The notes under the pieces are model-generated. The model did no database searches. It was given only the letters and a program-made list of their open reading frames with translations, and was not told the origin of the DNA. A stretch of 64,000 nt of DNA from Plantago major (taxonomy: Eukaryota > Streptophyta > Magnoliopsida > Lamiales > Plantaginaceae), in the NCBI GenBank assembly GCA_026545765.1, contig CM048842.1:19990667-20054666 (forward strand), in the 5' to 3' direction. Positions within the stretch are counted from its first letter, which is position 1; every line of letters begins with the position of its first letter. The translations under genes and the position numbers were made by a program. Below, one piece after another: positions 57,219 through 64,000 of the stretch.

Positions 57219-58460
57219 CACAAATCGGCACCAAGCACGGATAGATCCGCATAATTATCTATCCGTCGCCCCAGCTCTGGCGACGGATAGAAAATCCGTC
57301 GCCCCCCTGGTGCTGTGGCGACGGATTGACCAATTTTTTTTTTTTCAAATTGATAATGGGGCGACGGATAGATTCTATCCGTCACCCCACATGGCGACGG
57401 ATAGATCTATCTGTCGCCCCATTTCTATTTTTTTAAAAAAAATTAAAATCCGTATTCGAATTTTTATATTCGTATACGGATTAATTCGTATCCAATTTAT
57501 ATTCGTATACGAGATATTGATTTGTATTCGTATACGGATTAATTTGTATTCGAATTTTTATATTCGTATCCAATTTGTATTAAATGCGGTGTGGTGGTGG
57601 TGGGAGGAGAAAGGTGGTGCGGTGGTGGCAGTGGTGGTGGCAGGGTGGTGGTGGTGCGGTGGTGGTGGGAGGAGGAAAGGTGGTGGTGGTGGCAGGGTGG
57701 TGGTGGCAGGGTGGTGGTGCGGTGGTGGTGGGAGGAGAGAGGTGGTGGAGATGGTGGTGGTGCGGTGGTGGTGGGAGGAGAGAGGTGGTGGTGGAGATGG
57801 TGGTGGTGCGGTGGTGGTGGAAGGAGAGAGGTGGTGGTGGTGGTGGTGCGGTGGTGGTGGGAGGAGAGAGGTGGTGGTGGTGGTGGTGGTGGTGGAGATG
57901 GTGGTGGTGCGGTGGTGGTGGGAGGAGAGAGGTGGTGGTGGTGGAGATGGTGGTGGAGGAGGTGGTGGTGGAGGATGGTGGTGGTGGAGGAAAGGTGGTG
58001 GATGGTGGGAGGAGAGAGGTGGTGGTGGAGGAGGTGGTGGTGGAGGAGGTGGTGGTGGAGGATGGTGGTGGTGGAGGAGAAAGGTGGTGGAAGGAGAAAG
58101 GTGGTGGTGGGAGGAGGAGGAGAGGAGAAGTGGTGGAGGAAAGGAGGTGGTGGAGGAGATATATGGTTTTTTTTAAAGTGAGCGGATAGATCTAGATCGA
58201 TCCGTCGCTAACGTTTTTTTTTTTTTTTTCCGGCTATAGCGACGGATAGATCTATCCGTCGCTAAAATTTTTTTTTTTTTTTTTTAGATCTGGGTCAACT
58301 CTCTGTAGCGACAGATAAACTTATCCGTCGCTCTGTAGCGACGGATAAGTTTTATCTGTCGTTGAACGGCGACGGATAGAATCAAACGCCTGCTTGGCGA
58401 TCCGTCATCTGGGCACGGATAAAATCCGCCTTTCCGTCTCCAAGCAGAATTCTTGTAGTG
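57219..58460. mobile_element. Non-autonomous CACTA element with GGT minisatellite
   Basis: The right end TTCTTGTAGTG (58460) is a standard CACTA terminus. The left end CACACAAATC (57219) is degenerate. ACA on both sides fits a 3-base duplication. Subterminal repeats GCGACGGATAGAT and complements lie at 57236-57420 and 58186-58430. There is no transposase. The middle has an AT-rich repeat of ATTCGTATACGGATTAA (57450-57580), then a long GGT/GGA array. Confidence 0.82.
57585..58165. repeat. GGT/GGA minisatellite
   Basis: About 580 bases of GGTGGT and GGAGGA phrases, with a repeated higher-order unit (GGTGGTGCGGTGGTGGTGGG then AGGAGAGAGG) of about 60 bases. The strand bias is complete: the plus strand is almost free of C. 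Trp/Gly/Val-rich ORFs here are by-products. Confidence 0.92.
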
Positions 58461-59986
58461 ACAGTACTCTTTACATACCTTAATATTTTCATAGCAATGT
58501 TGTAGTTTGATTGCATTGGATTTGTCGGAAATCTAGCACACACTCCAACTGCATATTGAATGTCAGGTCTACTTGCAGTGAGGTATAGTAGAGACCCAAT
58601 CAATTTCCTATACTTGTGTTCTTCAACAGTCTTGTCAGATTCAGTATAGGTCATTTTGGTTCCAATGCTCATAGGTATCTTAGCATTCTTTTCAGAAGGC
58701 TTTAGATTAAACTTGTTGAGCATATCCTTTGCATACTTTGTTTGACTAATGAATATTCCATCATTAAGTTGCTTGACTTGCAATCCTAGGAAGTAGTTTA
58801 ATTCTCCCATCATGCTCATCTCAAATTTACTTTTCATGAGCTCAGCAAAGTCTTCACAAAGTTGCTTGTCTTTAGATCCAAATATCAACATCTTCTTTCT
58901 CGAAGCCACTTTCCAGCAAGTATTTGGCTAAGGTATCATACCATGCTCTTGGAGCCTGTTTCAGTCCATACAGAGCTTTATGAAGCTTATAAACCATTCT
59001 ACTTTTTGTGGAAACTTCAAAGCCTGATGGTTGTTCAACATAGACTTCCTCAGCAAGTTCACCGTTTAGGAATGCACTTTTGACATCCATTTGATAAACA
59101 TTAAAGTTATTATGAGCTGCAAAGGCTAGAAATAGTCTAATTGCATCCAATCTTGCAACTGGAGCATATGACTCATCAAAATCTAGTCCTTCAGTCTGGG
59201 TGAATCCCTTGGCAACCAACCTTGCTTTGTTTCTGGTTATTTCACCAGACTCATTCATTTTGTTTCTGAAAACCCACTTGGTTCCAATTACAGATATTCT
59301 GTCAACAAATGGAACTAGTTTCTAGACTTTGTTTCTCTCAAATTGATCCAACTCTTCTTGCATTGCAGAGATCCAATCTTGATCCTTCAATGCTTCTTCT
59401 ATAGTTTTAGGTTCAATGTTTCAGATGAAACATCCATAAAGAGAGTCTACATTTCTAGCAATTGCTCTCCTAGTTCTAACCCCTTAGTTTAAAGGACCAA
59501 TCACATCCTTGGCAGGATGATTTCTTATCCATTTTATAATGGGTTTTGAACTAGTAGGACTAATATCATTTTGATCTGAATGTGAATCAATATGATCATG
59601 ACAGGATACTTGTTCAGTATCTGAGATATCTGGCACACGGGAAATGCCATTGATATCTAACACTTTTTCAGTGTTAGAGATATCTGGGATTGAATTTTCA
59701 GCAATCTCATTCTCAGAAACCTCTTCATGATGAAGGTTCTCAGTAACCTGTTCCATTTATGGAATTCTCATAGGAAATTCTTCATCATGTCTTAGAGTAA
59801 TCTGGTTATTACTAAGCAATGGTTGCTTTTAATCGTCAGAGTCATCCTCTAAGTGAATGACAGAGTTATTTCCTTTTGAGGATTCTTCTTCAGAATCTCT
59901 TATCATTAGTTCTTTGAACCTATCTTAGAGTTCTTCATTCAAGGGTACTTTCTTATTTCATTCGTAGAAACTACATGAACAGATTC

Positions 59987-61241
59987 TTAAATATTTTGCG
60001 TTCTTTTGTTGTAGATTCTGTAGGCTTGGCTATTCAGAGAATAACCAAGAAATACTCCTTCATCTGCTTTTGGTTGAAATGTTCTCAAGTATTCTTTTCC
60101 ATTGTTAAGAACAAAACATCTGCAACCAAACACCCTTAGATGTTTGATACTAGGGGGTCTACTAATCAAAAGTTCATAAGGAGTTTTGTCATGGTGTTTT
60201 GTTAATCAAACATCTATTTTGAGTGTAGCAGGCTGTGTTAACAGCTTCAACCCAATATATTTCACTTATGTCAATGTCAGCAAGCTTTGTTCTTGCTGCT
60301 TCTTTTAGGGTCCTATTCTTCCTTTCAGCAACACTGTTTTGTTGTGGTGTCCTTATTGAAGATAGTTGATGTTGTATACCTTTGCAGGTACAAAACTCTT
60401 TTATGTACTGGTTCACAAACTCAGTACCATGGTCTGTTCTGATTACAAATACCTTGTCATTTTTCATGACTTCAAGCTTATTCAGCAAGTTGGGTATTTC
60501 AACCTTTGCATCAGATTTTTGTTTGAGAAATACAACCCAAGTGAATCTTGAGTAATCATCAACAACAACCAGACCATACTTCTTTCCTGCATAGCTAGTT
60601 ACAGAAGATTAAAAAAAGATCCATAAAAGCAGTGGCCTTTCACTGGAGTGTCTAGTTTTAGACTTGAAAGATGTTTTGGATTGTTTTCCCATTTGGCAAG
60701 CTGAGCATATACCATCTTTTCTATATGCCATTTTGGGTAAACCAACCACCAATTCTTTCTTGGCTAGCTTGTTTAGAGTTTCGAAGTTCAAGTGACTCGT
60801 TCTTTTATGCCATAGCCAGTTTTCTTCAGTGTGGCCAGATTGACTCACCATGAGACATTCTTCAGTTGTGGCAGATGCCCAGTCAGCAACATAAAGATTT
60901 CATTTCCGCCTAGCAACCAAGACTGTCTGCTTTGACTCATTGTCAATTAATTTGCATAGTTTTAACTTGATCTTTGCAGTGTACCCTTTGTCTACCAATT
61001 GACTCATGCTTAGGAAATTATATTTCAATCCCTTTACATGTAGTACCTCAGAGATTGTAAGGGCTCTAAGCTTCAGATTGCCAAAACCTATGGTTGAATT
61101 TTCATCTCCTCCAGCAAATCTAATAATGGGTCCTTTATCGCATTTCCTGTAGTTAACCAGATTTGCTTTGTTTCTTGTCATGTGCTTCCCACATCCACTA
61201 TCAATATGCCACTTCGGGTTCTTCCTTAGAGTGTTCTGCAC
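59987..61241 (-). pseudogene. Copia protease and integrase (minus element)
   Basis: Protease block WHIDSGCGKHMT (61210), HHCC region ENWLWHKRTSHL ... CSACQMGKQSK (60820-60690), integrase core D (near 60610), RTDHGTEFVNQY and QQNSVAERKNR (60430-60310). There are frame breaks near 60900, 60600 and 60190. The integrase C-terminal GCRCFVLNNG block is at about 60120. Confidence 0.85.
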
Positions 61242-61481
61242 AAAACAGGAAACAAGGAGTTAGGCTCTCATTCCAACAATGGAACCTTCTGGACTAAAGA
61301 ATCTCCCTGTAGGAATCCATTTCTGAATGAACTTCCTTGGGGTATTCTTTTGTCTTGTTGGAACATAAGGAGGAATTTTAGGTAAATGATTAGTGTCATT
61401 ATCATTTAAAGCTATTTTCCTTCTTGGTGTGTTCCTTGGTGCTCCTCGTGGTGCTTTCAGATACCTGTCAGATTGCTGAGT

Positions 61482-62465
61482 CTACTTTTCAGCAAACCTA
61501 GCTTTCCTTGCTAGATTTCTTCTAGCCCTGGCATTCAGAGTGGTCGCAACCTGTTCTTTCTTCCACTTCTGATGATTGCTATGCGCAATCCTGGCTTTCA
61601 TCCATCGCTCTTGCCCTTGTTTATACTCACGAGCGAGTTGTTTCCTGATGGATTTATAGTCAATGCCATTTCGAGCACCTAGTGCTATCTGAGTTCTCTT
61701 CTTAGCAGCTTTGCTAGTCTCTGGAACGTCTTTCTTTCTAGAAAACGTGATGTTGGAAAATTTGCTTGCTCCCGCAATTTTTCCTTTCTGAGAGACATAG
61801 CACTGTGGGTGATTACACTTTTCAGTGTTATGTTTCATTATAGAAACGTTCCCAACAGTTTTCGTTTGGACTTGTTTTTCCCACAAAGGTTTGGTCGTGA
61901 CTGTCTTTCCTTTGTCAACAACCTTAGCTTTCTGACCAATGCTGTAGGTTATTTGAGAACCATCTTGCTGAGCACTAACAAATGTTATTCTTTCGTCACT
62001 CTTATTCAGAGTAGTAAAACTATTTGTTTGTGTGTTCAGCCCAAGTCCTCCCTTTTTCTGAAGGATCTCTTAAATAAGAGTGTACTTCAGTAAGAGTGTC
62101 ACTAGCTTTGGCATAGGATTGAAAAGATATTTCTTTCTTTTTGAGTTCCTCATTTTCAGAAAGAAGATCTTTACTTTCCTTTTGGAGTATATCCATTGCC
62201 TTTCTGTGTGACTTCTCCGTCTCAGATATCTGTGCTTTGAGAAATGCATTTCAGCATCCTTTTTCTCAGATATCTTGAGTAATTGTGAATTTTCCTTCTC
62301 AAGAGAATTCTTTTCTTCTTCAAAAATGTCGGCTCTAGCTCGAACCATTTGAAATTCTCTTTTGTAGAGATCAAGTTCTCTTATGAGATATTCTAAATCT
62401 CTGATTTCTTCCTCATCACTCGCATAAATTATGAATTGAGAAATGTTGGTTACCTCGCCAGCCAT
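61482..62465 (-). pseudogene. Gag C-terminal / linker (minus element)
   Basis: Two frames: 62465-62070, acidic, then coil (EEEKNSLEKENSQLLKISEK), and 61886-61482, Lys/Arg-rich with a CNHPQCYVS motif. They match 43690-44640 of the plus element in order. Confidence 0.6.
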
Positions 62466-62504
62466 TAGGCAAGGCTCAATGTTGGAGCAATCTGGATAGA
62501 TCTC

Positions 62505-63798
62505 CTAAGCAACCCTACATAATTCCCTTTTCTTTTGACCAAAGTCAACCAATTCATGAGTGATGCCACATAATTCTGGAGAAGGTAGTTTGGAGTCATC
62601 TGAGTCTTCTTCCTCAGATTCTGACTCAATTTCAAGAGCATCTAGTTGGATTTGAATCTTTTTCCTTTCTTTAGTGAGCATAGCTCTCTGACCTCTCTTG
62701 AAGTTTCTTCTATCTTTTTTGTCACATGTCTTTAGCTTATTGAAAACAGGGCAGTCTCTTTTAAAATGACCAGGTTTTTTACAATAGAAACAGATATCGT
62801 TTCCGATTTCTGCTTCCTCAGTACTAGATGCTTGCTGAGCCATTGTTCAAATGAGCTTGATAATTATATTTTTTGTCGGTGATAGTTTGAGCCTAGATGC
62901 TTTTTCAACTTCTCTTTGGCTTTTCTTCTCTCAATCTCCCAACTGACATATTTTCTCATTTGCTTTACAGCAAGAGCATCTTCCTCAGTCATTTCTTTGG
63001 TATCCTTCTTTTCAGAAGTACTTTTGTTACTAAAGCAACATTGTGAACTTTCTCAGCAATTATTTGTTCTCTCTGAGTAGTTTCATAGTTGACAGTAGCT
63101 AAGTGGGAAAAGAGTTCTACTGGAGTGATATTTGGCATTCCTTGGTTGAAATAAAAACATTGAGTCTGTTGCCATTTTTTATTCAAGCTTCTCACGATAG
63201 TCTTAACCTTTTTAGAGTTAGAGTATCTCTCACTTTCACCAAGTGCAGCCATTTCACTCATCAATGTTGTGAACCGGAAATCTAGTTCTTCAAGGGTCTC
63301 TGTGGGACCTTGTTTAAAGTTTTAGAATTTGAGATTCAAAACTTCGAACTTATTTTCCTTTGTTTTCAAGGTCTTGCATGATTTCTTCAATCAGTTGCCA
63401 GGCCACTTTCGCCGTTTTTGCACTCCACAGTTTACACTGTATGTGCTTTGGAGTGGAAGTATGATGATATTGCGAGCCTGACCATCCAGTCGATTTCTCT
63501 TGGCATCTTCCGATGTCCAGAGCTCTCTGGGCTTTGGCTCGTAAACAACATGACCAGTAGGTCTTCCACTGGTTGACGCACCCATTTGTGAGGAACCACC
63601 ACTTGGTTCTTCATCAGTGGGAGCTCTGTCTCTACCATTAGAAACCTCCATGACCTGCTTGAGTTGTTGAATGACTATGGGGCTATTCTTTATCACTTCG
63701 ATCATTTCGTCACTGATGGCTTCTAGGTGGAGCATCATGTTGTTCTTCAATTTCTCGTAGTTCTCTGGCTTGAGAATTGGAACGTCACTTAAAGACAT
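62505..63798 (-). pseudogene. gag: Copia Gag (minus element)
   Basis: Starts MSLSDVPILKPENYEKLKNN at 63798. The UBN2-type helical region is ELWTSEDAKRNRLDGQARNI, then a frame change near 63410 and a second frame (MMSEMAALGESERYS, 63264-62989). The zinc knuckle CFYCKKPGHFKRDC lies at about 62790-62750. Broken by at least two frame changes, but the order is complete. Confidence 0.8.
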
Positions 63799-63900
63799 CC
63801 TGCAGCAAACACACTAAACAAACAAATCAAGTGTAGGTGAAAAGCAGTTAGTGGGCACTTATCTGGGATCTAGGTTCAATGCAGAAGGCTTGGGAACCTC

Positions 63901-63914
63901 CTGCTCCGATACCA
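63901..63914 (-). promoter_or_regulatory. Primer binding site (tRNA-iMet type)
   Basis: The minus strand reads TGGTATCGGAGCAG, two bases inside the LTR end; near the copia consensus TGGTATCAGAGC. Confidence 0.8.
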
Positions 63915-63916
63915 CT

Positions 63917-64000
63917 TGTTGGTCCAGATAACGGTAAAGGAAAAGACTGAGGGGGGGGGGGGGGGAGGGGGGAAGGGTGAATAGTCTTTTACAACTTTTG
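63917..64000 (-). repeat. Copia 5' LTR, cut by the window edge
   Basis: The reverse complement ends GGACCAACA at 63917, with a C-run (plus-strand G-run about 63950-63972). The rest lies beyond the window. Confidence 0.88.

Larger units (their letters stand above)
56700..59756 (-). pseudogene. Copia reverse transcriptase and RNase H (minus element)
   Basis: RT blocks [25 protein letters not shown] and [12 protein letters not shown] (59258-58890), then the GELNYFLGLQVKQLNDG block (58800-58740). The YVDD catalytic motif is absent: a deletion of about 60-70 bases near 58890 joins GFEKEDVD to IFGSKDK through a GTTGAT microhomology. RNase H (57215-56700) is split from RT by the CACTA element and keeps STTEN..., CDNTSAIAITQNP and HIDVRHHFIRDH, with the DADYAG segment damaged. 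A stop and frame change lie near 59330 and 59420. Confidence 0.85.
29306..64000 (-). mobile_element. Large copia retrotransposon (SIRE-like), host to three insertions
   Basis: On the minus strand: 5' LTR from beyond 64000 to 63917, primer site, gag (63798-62505), protease-integrase (61241-59987), RT-RNase H (59756-56700), accessory gene (55909-55673, continuing 40838-31341), polypurine tract and 3' LTR (30901-29306). It is interrupted by a CACTA element (57219-58460), a plus-strand copia element (40839-55672 including one target duplication) and another CACTA element (34498-38597). Without the insertions the part in view is about 14.5 kb. The extra coding region after pol and the length suggest the SIRE/Maximus lineage; this is an inference from layout. 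Confidence 0.88.

Noticed and set aside
57193-58189. Long Trp/Gly/Val-rich ORFs of 196-327 codons
   Set aside because: They are translations of the GGT/GGA minisatellite in three frames, with no other coding signal.
1-64000. CRISPR arrays, bacterial operons or organelle insertions
   Set aside because: No regularly spaced identical repeats with unique spacers, no Shine-Dalgarno-led gene clusters and no recognisable plastid or mitochondrial genes were seen.

Overview
This is a piece of a flowering-plant nuclear genome, almost certainly a eudicot. It is AT-rich and consists mostly of nested transposable elements: Ty1/copia and Ty3/gypsy LTR retrotransposons, CACTA and Helitron DNA transposons, a LINE remnant and MITEs. 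Stowaway-type MITE ends and short repeats with GAGACGGTCT-like ends would fit Caryophyllales/Amaranthaceae, but that is a guess. No prokaryotic, organellar or CRISPR signature was seen.

Region by region. 1-8009 is a nested stack. A Helitron helicase remnant (6585-8009, minus) holds a copia LTR piece (5938-6584). That is broken by a gypsy LTR (5082-5937), which is broken by a gag-only gypsy element (2213-5081, minus), which is broken by a copia element whose 3' end is at 1-2212. 8010-13200 is AT-rich sequence with a fold-back MITE, a degenerate tandem repeat and a gypsy 3' LTR remnant. 13221-19995 (minus) is the only host gene recognised: a three-exon, 317-codon LEA-2/NDR1-HIN1-like membrane protein whose 5.6-kb first intron is filled with repeats, including a Stowaway MITE and a tRNA-derived SINE-like piece. 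20000-26500 holds MITEs, microsatellites, a family of palindrome-centred inverted repeats and a LINE reverse-transcriptase relic. 26500-29305 holds gypsy LTR and gag debris.

From 29306 past the right edge lies one very large copia element on the minus strand (SIRE/Maximus-like by layout). It is interrupted by a CACTA transposon (34498-38594, TSD TTT), by a complete plus-strand copia element (40839-55667, TSD ATTTG) and by a small CACTA element carrying a GGT minisatellite (57219-58460, TSD ACA).

The most interesting system is in these copia elements. Besides gag-pol, both the plus-strand element and its minus-strand host carry about 5 kb of extra coding DNA between RNase H and the 3' LTR. 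This accessory gene has (i) a conserved upstream block with a TATA box about 190-210 bp before its ATG, (ii) several short introns with GT/AG borders and in-phase mini-exons, and (iii) three conserved protein modules separated by acidic, coiled-coil and repetitive linkers. I do not recognise the protein. Its conservation between two diverged subfamilies suggests it was under selection, like a spliced accessory gene of a retrovirus, but no membrane segments typical of an envelope are apparent.

Most of the gag-pol genes are broken by stops, frameshifts or deletions. One patch of the plus-strand element shows an odd contraction of CAG/CTG to CG that may be a consensus artefact at methylated CHG sites.
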